Assembly (NCBI GenBank): GCA_009784685.1
Contig: WRBF01000007.1
Span: 1-57,758 of the forward strand
Source: Defluviitaleaceae bacterium
GTDB lineage: Bacteria; Bacillota; Clostridia; Lachnospirales; WRBF01
Length of the DNA stretch: 57,758 nt
Direction: 5' to 3'
Shown here: positions 17,220 to 25,759 of the stretch, one piece after another
Numbering within the stretch: the first letter of the stretch is position 1
Layout: every line of letters starts with the position of its first letter
Notes under the pieces: model-generated
Told to the model about the DNA's origin: nothing
Seen by the model: only the letters and a program-made list of their open reading frames with translations
Database searches by the model: none
Program-made: the position numbers and the translations under genes

Positions 17220-17726
17220 ATGCTTTGTCAAAAATGTCAAAAACGTCATGCAACTATACACTTAAAGCAAATTTGGGGCAACGAAAATATAGAAATGCAT
17301 CTGTGCAATACATGCGCAACTGAACATAGTTCTGAACTTTCAGGCGTTTCATTTGATAATTTCTTTCTGGGTGTTGTAAACAGCTTTTTTAAGGATATAG
17401 GGAAGCTGCAGGAAGCGCCTATTGCTGCTGATACATATAAATGTGATAGCTGTGGGCTTACTTATGATGATTTTAGAAAATACGGAAGACTTGGGTGTTC
17501 GTCATGTTATTTGGCGTTTCGAAGCCAACTTAGTGCAATTTTCGATAATGTACAAGGTGCAAGCGAACATCGAGGCAAGCTGCCGCAAAGGGCAGGCAGT
17601 GATATTTTACATGAAAAGCGGCTTAAAGCCCTTAAATCAGAGCTTACAAAGGCCATTGAACGGGAAGAGTATGAAGCTGCTGCAAGAATACGTGATGAAA
17701 TAAAAGCGTTAAAGGGGGATGGATAA
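17220..17726 (+). CDS. mcsA: McsA, zinc-finger activator of the arginine kinase McsB
   Basis: A 168-residue McsA. Four CxxC pairs (C3/C6, C29/C32, C75/C78, C93/C96) form the zinc-binding sites. A UvrB/UvrC (UVR) helix hairpin lies near residues 133-165. In B. subtilis McsA activates McsB and helps target arginine-phosphorylated proteins to ClpCP. ATG at 17220 follows GAGGTGAT. It is the first gene of the operon, without the ctsR gene that precedes it in Bacillus. Confidence 0.95.
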   Translation: MLCQKCQKRHATIHLKQIWGNENIEMHLCNTCATEHSSELSGVSFDNFFLGVVNSFFKDIGKLQEAPIAADTYKCDSCGLTYDDFRKYGRLGCSSCYLAFRSQLSAIFDNVQGASEHRGKLPQRAGSDILHEKRLKALKSELTKAIEREEYEAAARIRDEIKALKGDG

Positions 17727-17728
17727 AA

Positions 17729-18739
17729 TTGGTTAAGTGGTACAAAGACGAAAAAACAGACAATGATATAGTAATTTCATCCCGAATTAGGCTTGCAAGA
17801 AATATTAAAGAATATCCGTTTTCGATTAATCTTTCCGATGCTGATGCTGTTAAAATGGTTGATGATGTTAAAAATGCAATGCTGCCTAAGGATGATTTCA
17901 TCGTTATGGATGTGAATGAACTTTCATCTGTGGACAAGCTTGCGCTTATGGAGCATCATATTATAAGCCCTGAAGTTTTAAACAGCTTCGCTATAAGCAG
18001 TGTCCTTATGAAAAAAGACGAATCGATGAGTATAATGATAAATGAAGAAGATCATGTAAGGATGCAAGCGATATTCCCCGGAGAAGATCTTTCAGGTGCA
18101 TGGGATGCTATGTGTGAAATTGATGATGAAATTGAATCGAAAGTCGATTATGCCTTTGATAAGGATTTTGGTTACTTAACATCATGTCCGACTAACACGG
18201 GAACAGGGCTTCGTGCTTCATACATGCTTCATTTGCCGCTTCTTCAAAAAACCGGGCAGATTAAGGATATCGTTTACGCTATAGGTAAGTTTGGAATGAC
18301 AATACGAGGAATTTACGGTGAGGGAACAGAACCTTACGGCGGAATATACCAAGTATCAAATCAAGTGACGATGGGTAAAAGTGAAAGTGAAATAATGTCG
18401 ATATTGAAAACCGTTACAGAACAAGTCAAAGAACGTGAAAGGAAGCTGATAGAACATCTTATAGAAACACGGCGCATTGAGTTTGAAGACAGCATATATC
18501 GTGCCTATGGGATATTATCAAACGCCCGCAAAATAAGCGGTAAAGAAGCAACAGCTCTCCTTTCTGATTTACGGCTTGGATATGTCTCGGGAATAGTCGG
18601 TTTACAGAAACCGAAGGATAACATTTACTGTATTATGATGAATATACAAGTAGGCAGCCTTCAGAAAAAAGAAGGCAAAGAGCTTGAAGGGGAAGAAAGA
18701 GATGTTTGTAGAGCGGAATACTTAAGAAGTATGTTTTAG
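17729..18739 (+). CDS. mcsB: Protein arginine kinase McsB
   Basis: A 336-residue phosphagen-kinase-fold enzyme. It phosphorylates arginines on damaged proteins, marking them for ClpCP degradation. Family motifs: ISSRIRLARNI near residues 15-25, an NEEDHVRMQ loop, CPTNTGTGLRAS near 151-162 and RGIYGEGTEPYGGIYQVSNQ. The start codon is TTG at 17729 behind GGGGGAT. It lies two bases after mcsA, so translation is coupled. Length is slightly below B. subtilis McsB (363). Confidence 0.96.
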   Translation: MVKWYKDEKTDNDIVISSRIRLARNIKEYPFSINLSDADAVKMVDDVKNAMLPKDDFIVMDVNELSSVDKLALMEHHIISPEVLNSFAISSVLMKKDESMSIMINEEDHVRMQAIFPGEDLSGAWDAMCEIDDEIESKVDYAFDKDFGYLTSCPTNTGTGLRASYMLHLPLLQKTGQIKDIVYAIGKFGMTIRGIYGEGTEPYGGIYQVSNQVTMGKSESEIMSILKTVTEQVKERERKLIEHLIETRRIEFEDSIYRAYGILSNARKISGKEATALLSDLRLGYVSGIVGLQKPKDNIYCIMMNIQVGSLQKKEGKELEGEERDVCRAEYLRSMF

Positions 18740-18769
18740 GGTGTCAAACAAGACATAGGAGGAAAATAA

Positions 18770-21220
18770 ATGCAAGGAAAATTTACTGAAAAAGCTAGAA
18801 TGGCGATTGAAAGTGCACAAAATTCTGCCGTTCAGCTAAGGCATAATTACGTGGGGACAGAACATCTGCTTTTAGGGCTTATGAGTATTTCAGAAGGTGT
18901 TGCTGCAAGGGCACTTGCCTCTCAAGGAGTAACTGAGGCAGCTATAAGCGGAAAAATGTCAGAGCTTGCAGGTGAAAATGGGCAAGTTGCTTTTGCACCG
19001 CAAGATTTTACTCCCCGCACAAAGCGTATTTTAGAATCAAGTATGCAGGAGTCTTTGCGTATGGGCACTGGCTATATTGGAACGGAGCATATGCTTTTAG
19101 CACTTTTGAGAGAATCAGACAGTGTTGCCGTACAGATGTTAAAGCAGCTTAATGTTAACATTCAGAAGTTATATGAGGAAATACTCCATTTGCTTGGAGA
19201 AGGGGATAATAAAGGTCAGCAGCAATACGCACCGTTATTCAAAAAGGGCGAAAAGCAATCAAAGTCAAACACACCAACTCTTGATAAATACAGTCGTGAC
19301 TTTACCAATATGGCTTCTCAGGATAAATTTGACCCTATAATTGGCAGGGACAAAGAAATAGAGCGAATAACGCAAATTTTAAGCCGAAGAACAAAAAACA
19401 ACCCGTGCCTTGTTGGTGACCCGGGAGTTGGCAAAACAGCTATTATTGAAGGGCTTGCACAAAAAATTATAACAGGTGATGTTCCTGAGATATTAAAAGA
19501 CAAACGTGTTATTTCTATGGACTTATCGTCAATGATAGCGGGAAGCAAATACCGCGGCGAGTTTGAAGAGCGTATTAAAAAGACGCTGAACGAAGTTAAG
19601 GCCGCCGGGAACGTTATATTATTCATTGACGAGCTTCATACTATAATCGGTGCAGGAGCGGCAGAGGGTGCAATTGATGCATCAAACATACTTAAACCAA
19701 GCCTTGCAAGAGGTGAAATTCAAGTTGTTGGAGCAACAACATTAAACGAATATCGCAAACATATAGAAAAAGATGCCGCCTTGGAAAGACGTTTTCAGCC
19801 TGTTAAAGTTGAAGAGCCTTCAGAAGAAGAAGCAATCGAAATGCTGCGCGGAATACGTGATAAATACGAAGCTCATCATAATGTACTTATAAAGGACGAG
19901 GCTATTATAGCAGCCGTTAAGCTATCATCTCGATATATAACGGATAGATTTTTGCCGGATAAAGCTATCGACATTTTAGATGAAGCGTCGTCAAAAGTAA
20001 GACTTAGAACTTATACCGTTCCGCCAAATATTAAAGCGTTGGAAAGTGAAATAGCAGAACTTGAGCAAGAGAAGGAATCTTCAATTAAAACTGAAGAGTT
20101 TGAAAAGGCAGGTAAGATTAAAACAAAGCAGAAAGAGCTAAAAAACCGTCTTGATGAAGAAAAAAACAGTTGGCGGCAAAGTAATGAAGCTTCAAGCCAT
20201 GTGGTTGATGATGAAGAAATTGCGGATATTATATCAGGATGGGCAGGAATTCCTGTTAAAAAGCTTCAAGAAGAAGAAACTAAGCGCCTTAAAGATATGG
20301 AAAATATTTTGCATAAAAGGGTTGTTGGTCAAAACGAAGCAGTTTCATCCATATCAAAAGCAATTCGCCGTGGTAGGGTAGGGCTTAAAAACCCAAAACG
20401 ACCTATAGGTTCTTTCCTGTTTTTAGGACCGACAGGAGTTGGTAAAACGGAACTTTCAAAAGCACTTTCGGAAGTTTTATTTGGCAATGAGGATTCCATT
20501 ATCCGTGTTGATATGTCTGAATATATGGAAAAGCATAGTGTTTCAAAGCTTATAGGTTCTCCACCCGGATATGTAGGTTATGATGACGGTAATCAAGTCA
20601 GCGAGAGGGTGAGGCGTAAGCCTTATTCAATTGTGCTTTTTGATGAAATAGAAAAAGCGCACCCGGACGTATTTAATATATTGCTCCAAATACTTGAAGA
20701 CGGGCATATAACTGACAGTCAGGGTAAAAAAATAGACTTTAAAAACACAGTCATTATAATGACTTCAAACGCAGGTGCAAGAAATATTATATCGCCCAAG
20801 AAACTAGGGTTTGTTTCAAAAGATGATGCAAAGAAATCTTACGAAGATATGAAAGCACTAGTTATGGATGAGGTTAAAAACCTATTCCGCCCTGAATTTA
20901 TCAACCGCATTGATGACATAATAGTCTTCCATCCTCTTGATAAAGAGGAGATACTTCAAATCGCCGGAATTATGGCAAAAGAAGTTACAGACAGAGTTAA
21001 AAAGGTTATGGATGTTGAGGTTAGTTTGTCTGAAAGCGCACTTGAGTTTATTTCTGATGCAGGTTATGATAAATCATTCGGTGCAAGACCTCTTCGCCGT
21101 GCTATTCAGAACAATATTGAAGATAAGTTAGCTGAGTATATTTTGGATGGGATATTTAAAGGCGGAGATAAAGTAAGCGTTACCTTTGATGGTACGGATG
21201 TGAAGTTTGAAAAACAGTAA
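18770..21220 (+). CDS. clpC: AAA+ unfoldase ClpC
   Basis: An 816-residue HSP100 ATPase that feeds substrates to ClpP. Residues 1-145 are the double Clp N-domain; the first AAA+ module has Walker A GDPGVGKT near 214; a coiled M-domain with a UVR motif lies near 415-455; the second AAA+ module has GPTGVGKT near 548; and a ClpB-D2-small domain is at the C-terminus. Key features such as Walker B LFIDELHT and VLFDEIEKAHPDV are intact. ATG follows AGGAGG. It is the last gene of the CIRCE-controlled operon, with McsB supplying its arginine-phosphate-tagged substrates. Confidence 0.97.
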   Translation: MQGKFTEKARMAIESAQNSAVQLRHNYVGTEHLLLGLMSISEGVAARALASQGVTEAAISGKMSELAGENGQVAFAPQDFTPRTKRILESSMQESLRMGTGYIGTEHMLLALLRESDSVAVQMLKQLNVNIQKLYEEILHLLGEGDNKGQQQYAPLFKKGEKQSKSNTPTLDKYSRDFTNMASQDKFDPIIGRDKEIERITQILSRRTKNNPCLVGDPGVGKTAIIEGLAQKIITGDVPEILKDKRVISMDLSSMIAGSKYRGEFEERIKKTLNEVKAAGNVILFIDELHTIIGAGAAEGAIDASNILKPSLARGEIQVVGATTLNEYRKHIEKDAALERRFQPVKVEEPSEEEAIEMLRGIRDKYEAHHNVLIKDEAIIAAVKLSSRYITDRFLPDKAIDILDEASSKVRLRTYTVPPNIKALESEIAELEQEKESSIKTEEFEKAGKIKTKQKELKNRLDEEKNSWRQSNEASSHVVDDEEIADIISGWAGIPVKKLQEEETKRLKDMENILHKRVVGQNEAVSSISKAIRRGRVGLKNPKRPIGSFLFLGPTGVGKTELSKALSEVLFGNEDSIIRVDMSEYMEKHSVSKLIGSPPGYVGYDDGNQVSERVRRKPYSIVLFDEIEKAHPDVFNILLQILEDGHITDSQGKKIDFKNTVIIMTSNAGARNIISPKKLGFVSKDDAKKSYEDMKALVMDEVKNLFRPEFINRIDDIIVFHPLDKEEILQIAGIMAKEVTDRVKKVMDVEVSLSESALEFISDAGYDKSFGARPLRRAIQNNIEDKLAEYILDGIFKGGDKVSVTFDGTDVKFEKQ

Positions 21221-21233
21221 ACAACATTATAAT

Positions 21234-21264
21234 AAGCCCTTTGCGTTTAAGGCGCAAAGGGCTT
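21234..21264 (+). terminator. clpC operon terminator
   Basis: A perfect 12-bp stem (AAGCCCTTTGCG with CGCAAAGGGCTT) and a short T tract lie 13 bases after clpC. Confidence 0.88.
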
Positions 21265-21266
21265 TC

Positions 21267-21403
21267 TAATGCCAATCAAGAGTTAAAAAATAAACTTTTG
21301 TCATTGCGGGCTTGCCCCGCAATCTTGTAAGCATATTGAATTGATGAGATTGCGGGTCAAGCCCGCAATGACAGTGATTCTATTCAACCCTTGATTCGCA
21401 TTA
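21267..21403. repeat. MITE-like palindromic element, copy A
   Basis: Outer 19-base arms (TAATGCCAATCAAGAGTTA and its near-perfect reverse complement at 21385-21403) enclose two inverted copies of a 27-base palindromic unit (about 21300-21326 and 21349-21373) with core ATTGCGGG-cttg-CCCGCAAT. The whole region can fold into one long cruciform. The same core unit recurs at 25425-25665. No coding capacity is seen. Confidence 0.65.
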
Positions 21404-21423
21404 CTATATTATGAATATTAAAA

Positions 21424-21882
21424 TTAACTCCAAACAAATTCTTCTCCGCGGGTTTCAAGAACGGTTAAAGATGAAAGAAATACGCTTCTGAATGCAAGAC
21501 CATCTATTTCGACTATCCCAAATGTTCCGACAACTTCTACCCAATCATCATTTTCCGGGAAATCGGCATCATTATCCTCCCACACTACCATAAATCCACC
21601 AAATCCATCATCACCGCAGCAACCGGGACCTCTTCTAAAAACAAAAGCAAGAGGGTCTCCATCTCCGAAATATTCTAATTTTTCAAACACTCCTTCGTAT
21701 CGGACAGTTCTGCCTATGTAATGGTCATAATTGCCAATAATATCCATTATTTGTGTCATGAATAGCCTTTCTCCGATTTCAACATAAACTGAATTTTGGT
21801 TTCCATCTCCATTTTCATTGCATCCGGATAACAAAACCGTAAGAATTACTGTGCTCATAATCAAAAGCAACACCTTTTTCAT
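21424..21882 (-). CDS. Lipoprotein with YcgQ-like C-terminal domain, zinc operon
   Basis: A 152-residue lipoprotein: signal peptide MKKVLLLIMSTVILTVLLSGC with lipobox LSGC (Cys about 21). The mature part (MDIIGNYDHYIGRTVRYEGVF, then GPGCCGDDGFGGFMV, then DDWVEVVGTFG) resembles the C-terminal domain of the YcgQ/TIGR03943 family, including the paired Cys and the W-V-x-V-x-G strand. That family is linked to zinc or metal-stress permeases in Bacillus. It overlaps znuB by 4 bases (ATGA), so it is translated with the zinc transporter. A surface metal-binding or chaperone role is plausible but not shown. Confidence 0.7.
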   Translation of the reverse strand: MKKVLLLIMSTVILTVLLSGCNENGDGNQNSVYVEIGERLFMTQIMDIIGNYDHYIGRTVRYEGVFEKLEYFGDGDPLAFVFRRGPGCCGDDGFGGFMVVWEDNDADFPENDDWVEVVGTFGIVEIDGLAFRSVFLSSLTVLETRGEEFVWS

Positions 21883-22718
21883 GCTCTGACCCCCCTTTTT
21901 ATAAACGGCATAACTAAGCTTATTGCCCAAAATATTAAAAACGCTGAAAGGTTAACAAGAACAACGCTTGCGCCTGTTGGAGTAGGGTACATGAACGAAA
22001 CAGTTACACCTACGAAAAAGCATATTACTGATATTACGGCGGCGCATATAGTAACTGATTTAAATCTTTTGCATAACCTCATTGAAGTCAGAGCAGGGAA
22101 GATTATTAAACTTGAAATAAGCAGTGCACCCATCATTCTCATGCCAAGTACGATAGTTATAGCCGTTAAAAATGCGATAAGCATATTATATGTTCTGCTT
22201 TTAACGCCTGTTGCTCTTGTAAATGTTTCATCAAATGTTATCGCAAAAATCTTGTTATAGAATAGTACAAAAAGAGCTAAAACAACAACGGCGAGGGCGA
22301 TGCTTAACCACATATCATCTCGGCTTACAGCTAAAATGCTGCCGAACATGTAATTGCAGACATCTGTGTTCATCCCGGTTGTCATTGATATTATGACAGT
22401 ACCTATTGCAAGTGAACTTGTAGAAATCAGAGCAATTGCGGCATCACCTTTTATTTTGCTGTTTTCGCTTATTCTTAGCAATAAAAATGCTGCTAAAACT
22501 ACAATCGGTATTGAAACGGTAAGGGGTGCAAGGTTAAGAGCAGTTGCTACTGCTAAAGTCCCGAAGCCTACATGAGAAAGCCCGTCACCAATCATTGAAT
22601 AACGCTTCAGCACAAGACTTACCCCTAAAAGTGCCGCACAGAGTGAAACAAGCGTGCCTACTATAACTGTGCGCACAAGAAAAGAAAATGAAAACATTTC
22701 TATTAATAAATCAATCAT
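21879..22718 (-). CDS. znuB: Zinc ABC transporter permease ZnuB
   Basis: A 279-residue ABC-3 family permease with about eight membrane helices. The family region RYSMIGDGLSHVGFGTLAVA is present near residues 39-58, as is the cytoplasmic coupling segment near GMRMMGALLISSLIIFPAL. The family carries zinc or manganese; zinc is favoured by the Fur-type regulator and His-rich binding protein in the operon. Start and stop overlap both neighbours by 4 bases (ATGA), showing tight translational coupling. Confidence 0.93.
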   Translation of the reverse strand: MIDLLIEMFSFSFLVRTVIVGTLVSLCAALLGVSLVLKRYSMIGDGLSHVGFGTLAVATALNLAPLTVSIPIVVLAAFLLLRISENSKIKGDAAIALISTSSLAIGTVIISMTTGMNTDVCNYMFGSILAVSRDDMWLSIALAVVVLALFVLFYNKIFAITFDETFTRATGVKSRTYNMLIAFLTAITIVLGMRMMGALLISSLIIFPALTSMRLCKRFKSVTICAAVISVICFFVGVTVSFMYPTPTGASVVLVNLSAFLIFWAISLVMPFIKRGVRA

Positions 22719-23425
22719 TTGTTATCCTCCGATCCAAGAAATCCAACTCCTGCGCCGGATTTCACGTAACCTTCTGTTTCACCAAAGAACACTTGTTCAT
22801 TTTTTAAATGTAAGATATGAGAAGCATACTTAACAGCACTATGAATATCATGAGAGACCATTATTATCGTGATGCCTGATTCTTTGTTGATCCTATAAAT
22901 TTGCTTATATAAATCCTGGGTAACGATGGGGTCAAGCCCTGCAACAGGTTCGTCTAAAAGCAACAGCTTCTGTGTTGCGCAAAGAGCTCTGGCCAACAGC
23001 ACTCTCTGCTGCTGACCCCCTGATAACTCTCTGTAACATCTCTTGCTAAGATTTTGAATGTCAAGCATTTCCATGTTTTCCTTAGCGGAAGCTTTGTCGG
23101 CTTTTGAGTAAAACGGACGTATTCCGCGTTGACTAAGCCTGCCGGATAATACGATTTCATAAGCACTGGCAGGAAAATCCCTTTGCACAGCGGTTTGCTG
23201 AGGCAAATATCCAATTTCGTTTGCAAGTAGGCCGTTGCCCATTATTATTTCCCCACTCATCGGTTGTTTGAGGTTTAAAAGCCCTTTAATAAGCGTGCTC
23301 TTTCCCGAACCGTTTTCCCCGACAATACACAAATAGTCTCCTTCATTCACTGTGAAATTCAAACCGCTTACTACAGGGTTACCTTCGTAGGCAAAGGATA
23401 CATCTTTACAATTTATTAAAGCCAT
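22715..23425 (-). CDS. znuC: Zinc ABC transporter ATPase ZnuC
   Basis: A 236-residue ABC ATPase with Walker A GENGSGKST (residues about 37-45), Q-loop LPQQ, signature LSGGQQQRVLLARAL, Walker B KLLLLDEPVAGLD and the switch His in MVSHDIH. It powers the ZnuB permease at the inner membrane face. It lies one base after the znuA stop and overlaps znuB by 4 bases. Confidence 0.94.
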   Translation of the reverse strand: MALINCKDVSFAYEGNPVVSGLNFTVNEGDYLCIVGENGSGKSTLIKGLLNLKQPMSGEIIMGNGLLANEIGYLPQQTAVQRDFPASAYEIVLSGRLSQRGIRPFYSKADKASAKENMEMLDIQNLSKRCYRELSGGQQQRVLLARALCATQKLLLLDEPVAGLDPIVTQDLYKQIYRINKESGITIIMVSHDIHSAVKYASHILHLKNEQVFFGETEGYVKSGAGVGFLGSEDNK

Positions 23426-23426
23426 T

Positions 23427-24674
23427 TTAGTGCAACGCCTCCCTTAAGGCTGACACATTAGCTGTCATTATGTCTATATAACTGATCCCCGCCAAATAGT
23501 CATCTCTTGTTATATTATGTGCTGAATGCAATTCAAGAACTCTTGCTCCTGTTTCAGAACTTATCGTGTAAGCTAGCCTTCGATTAGACAGCTCAACATG
23601 GAATATTACAGGTAATTCAAGCTCGTTAACTCTGTTTATCAAAAACGTAACAGTTGCTGCGCTTGGCTCGGTATCAGTTGAACATCCCGGAAATGCAGCA
23701 TAGTAATCAAGCCCGTATGCATCAACAAAATAACGGAATGGGAATTTATCTCCAAATGCTATAGTGTTACGAACGGCGTTATCAACAACATCCTGAAATG
23801 CTGCATCGAGTTCTTCAAGCTGCAAAAGGTATGCCGCCAGATTAGCTTCATAATAATAAGCATTATCAGGATCAAGCTCTGAAAGAACTCTTGTAATTTC
23901 TTGAACAATCAGCATTACATTTCTTGGAGAAGTCCAAACATGCTCATCAAACATAGGTGTGTAATGTTCGTGATGGTGATGTTCATGATCGTGGTGGTGG
24001 TCTTCGTCATCATGATCATGATGATGGTGGTGTTCATGATCTTCGTCGTCATGGTCGTGATGATGGAGGTGTTCATGGTCTTCATCATCGTGGTCATGAT
24101 GATGGTGATGTCCGTGCTCTTCGTCATCATGATCGTGGTGGTGATGCTCGTGATCTTCATCTTCATGCTCGTGATGATGGTGATGTTCATGATCATCTTC
24201 GTCATGTTCGTGATCGTGGCTATGTCCGTGGTGATGGTGATGTCCATGACTGTGGTCATGATCATGCTCCATACCTTCAACAATTTCTTTTTCAACTAAT
24301 TCAACGGCATCCATAAGCGTAATTACTCTCATATCAGGTGCATCAACAGCATCTAAAATTCTGTATACCCACAAGTCCATGTCTCCGCCAATATGCATAA
24401 ACACATCTGAATTCATAATTGTAATCATATCTCGAGGTGATGGTTGAAAAGCGTGGCTGTCTTGACCTGGAGCAAGCAGCATTGTAACATTAGCTCTTGT
24501 TCCTGCGATTTCCCTCGCAAAGTCGAAAGGTGCAAATATAGTAGCAACTATATTAAGCATTTCGCCCTGAACATCAATTTGCACATCGATTTGCTCTTCA
24601 GGAGTGGTTGTGCAGCCGAATAATGATACTGAAAGCAGCAAGGCAGACATAATGATTAAAGCAAATTTTTTCAT
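23427..24674 (-). CDS. znuA: Zinc-binding lipoprotein ZnuA with giant His-rich loop
   Basis: A 415-residue cluster-9 (ZnuA/TroA) solute-binding lipoprotein, lipobox LFGC with Cys21. Fold markers are PGQDSHAFQPSPRDM (metal His74) and N-terminal APFDFAREIAG, then DEHVWTSPRNVM after the loop, and GDKFPFRYFVDAYGL. Residues 136-237 form an insertion with about 55 His plus Asp/Glu, built partly from four 13-residue repeats of the type HHHDHDDEDHEHx. ZnuA loops are usually 20-40 residues. The loop likely gathers zinc at the surface. The start ATG at 24674 follows GGGGG; a GTG-type extension to 24689 reaches back to the zur stop. Confidence 0.93.
   Translation of the reverse strand: MKKFALIIMSALLLSVSLFGCTTTPEEQIDVQIDVQGEMLNIVATIFAPFDFAREIAGTRANVTMLLAPGQDSHAFQPSPRDMITIMNSDVFMHIGGDMDLWVYRILDAVDAPDMRVITLMDAVELVEKEIVEGMEHDHDHSHGHHHHHGHSHDHEHDEDDHEHHHHHEHEDEDHEHHHHDHDDEEHGHHHHHDHDDEDHEHLHHHDHDDEDHEHHHHHDHDDEDHHHDHEHHHHEHYTPMFDEHVWTSPRNVMLIVQEITRVLSELDPDNAYYYEANLAAYLLQLEELDAAFQDVVDNAVRNTIAFGDKFPFRYFVDAYGLDYYAAFPGCSTDTEPSAATVTFLINRVNELELPVIFHVELSNRRLAYTISSETGARVLELHSAHNITRDDYLAGISYIDIMTANVSALREALH
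23990..24152 (-). repeat. 39-bp tandem repeats encoding the ZnuA His array
   Basis: Four imperfect 39-base units encode the 13-residue His/Asp/Glu repeat of ZnuA. Slippage or unequal recombination at such repeats would change loop length between strains. Confidence 0.7.
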
Positions 24675-24689
24675 AAATAAGACCCCCAT

Positions 24690-25169
24690 TTAAATGCAGC
24701 AACACCGATTTATGGTATTGTCTGTGAAATCTGAGCTTTTTGACTGATTTTTATCAAGCTTTGGGAAACAGCTCATACACTTCCCGTGCAATGTGGTTTT
24801 AACAACATTAATCCAAAAAGCATGTTCGTTATGAATATGCCGACTGAATTCATTAAGTAAGTCACATTGCAAATGAATTAACTCCCCACAGTCTTCACAT
24901 TTAAGATGAAGATGTTCATGGCAATCTTCAGAATTATCAACATATTGAAAGCAGGCACTTGATAAATTGTCGGTAACATATTTTCGCAATTTACCACATT
25001 CAGTTAATTTATCAAGATGTCTGTAAACTGTTGCCTTGCCTATGGGAGTATCTGAGCTTTCAAAATGTTTTAAGATTTCTGCAGCAATAACATGTCTGTT
25101 ACCAAGCGAAATTATGTATTCTAAAATGGATTCACTTTGTTTTGTGCTATAAGTTGTTTTGCGTGACAT
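24690..25169 (-). CDS. zur: Fur-family zinc regulator (Zur-like)
   Basis: A 159-residue Fur-family repressor. The winged-helix recognition segment is TPIGKATVYRHLDKL (41-55). Metal-site features are HEHLHLKCEDC (His84/86/88 and C91-x-x-C94) and C131-x-x-C134, the structural zinc site. An unusual tail ends CCCI and adds three Cys. Position as first gene of a znuACB operon points to zinc sensing rather than iron. It probably represses its own operon. Confidence 0.88.
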   Translation of the reverse strand: MSRKTTYSTKQSESILEYIISLGNRHVIAAEILKHFESSDTPIGKATVYRHLDKLTECGKLRKYVTDNLSSACFQYVDNSEDCHEHLHLKCEDCGELIHLQCDLLNEFSRHIHNEHAFWINVVKTTLHGKCMSCFPKLDKNQSKSSDFTDNTINRCCCI

Positions 25170-25185
25170 AAACTACTTTCCCCAA

Positions 25186-25234
25186 TCAATTTGAAACTCG
25201 TTCTCATTTTAGCATTTCATGAATTATTTGTCAA
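25186..25234 (-). promoter_or_regulatory. zur-znu promoter with candidate operator
   Basis: Minus-strand TTGACA (25234-25229), 17 bases, TAAAAT (25211-25206). Just downstream is an imperfect dyad, TGAGAAC-GA-GTTTCA, at about 25193-25207. It is a candidate Zur operator but does not match the B. subtilis Zur box well. Confidence 0.6.
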
Positions 25235-25424
25235 CTACTTTTTTACGACAGGAAAATTGATAAAAACTATTAGTGACGATAAAACTCATAAAAGCGTGAT
25301 GTTTTCACAGGTTTTGCCGTTTGGGTCATCCGGGACACCTGGGTTAAAAGTCTAAAAACTATGCCATATTTAACCTATTCTAAAAAATTGTAAAACAAGA
25401 TAAATCTTGGTATGGCGTTTCTTA

Positions 25425-25665
25425 TGATCACTATCACGTGAGTCTAATTTGTAACGAATATGCCTAAGCTCTGTCATTCCGGGCTCGACCCGGAATCTTC
25501 ATGCAAAAAATTCAACATTATGTTTATCCCTATTAACGCAAATGATGCTTGAACGTTGTAACAGCAATGAACATGGCTCACAGTCCACAGCATGAAGATT
25601 GCGGGTCAAGCCTGCAATGACGTGCTTTTGAGCATGTGCGCTCAAATTAGGTTGACGTGTGATCA
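25425..25665. repeat. MITE-like palindromic element, copy B
   Basis: Outer arms TGATCACTATCACGTGAG...CTAATTTG (25425-25451) and CAAATTAG...CACGTGATCA-like (25643-25665) are imperfect reverse complements. Inside are two inverted copies of the palindromic unit also found at 21267-21403 (GTCATTCCGGGCTCGACCCG form at about 25465 and GATTGCGGGTCAAGCCTGC form at about 25590). The copies carry an extra CTTCATGC/GCATGAAG arm. This accounts for most of the roughly 680-base gap between zur and the DUF2975 gene; I see no gene in it. Confidence 0.6.
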
Positions 25666-25759
25666 CTATAATTTGATATAGTAGTTGTGTGAAATATCAA
25701 TAAATAAAGCCTTCAAAATCAAGAATCATGTTTATCTTCATTCTCAAGCTCAAATTCAT

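Noticed and set aside
23990-24152. Possible CRISPR array from the regular repeat pattern
   Set aside because: The 39-bp units are contiguous, without spacers, and lie in frame inside znuA.
23901-24316. Long open frames on the plus strand opposite the ZnuA His array, and a -2/-3 frame on the same strand
   Set aside because: They are the antisense or shifted translation of a CAT/CAC-rich repeat and give Val/Met- or Thr/Ile/Met-rich low-complexity strings.
25193-25207. Zur box upstream of zur-znu
   Set aside because: The dyad is imperfect and does not match the known Bacillus consensus, so I kept it only as part of the promoter entry.
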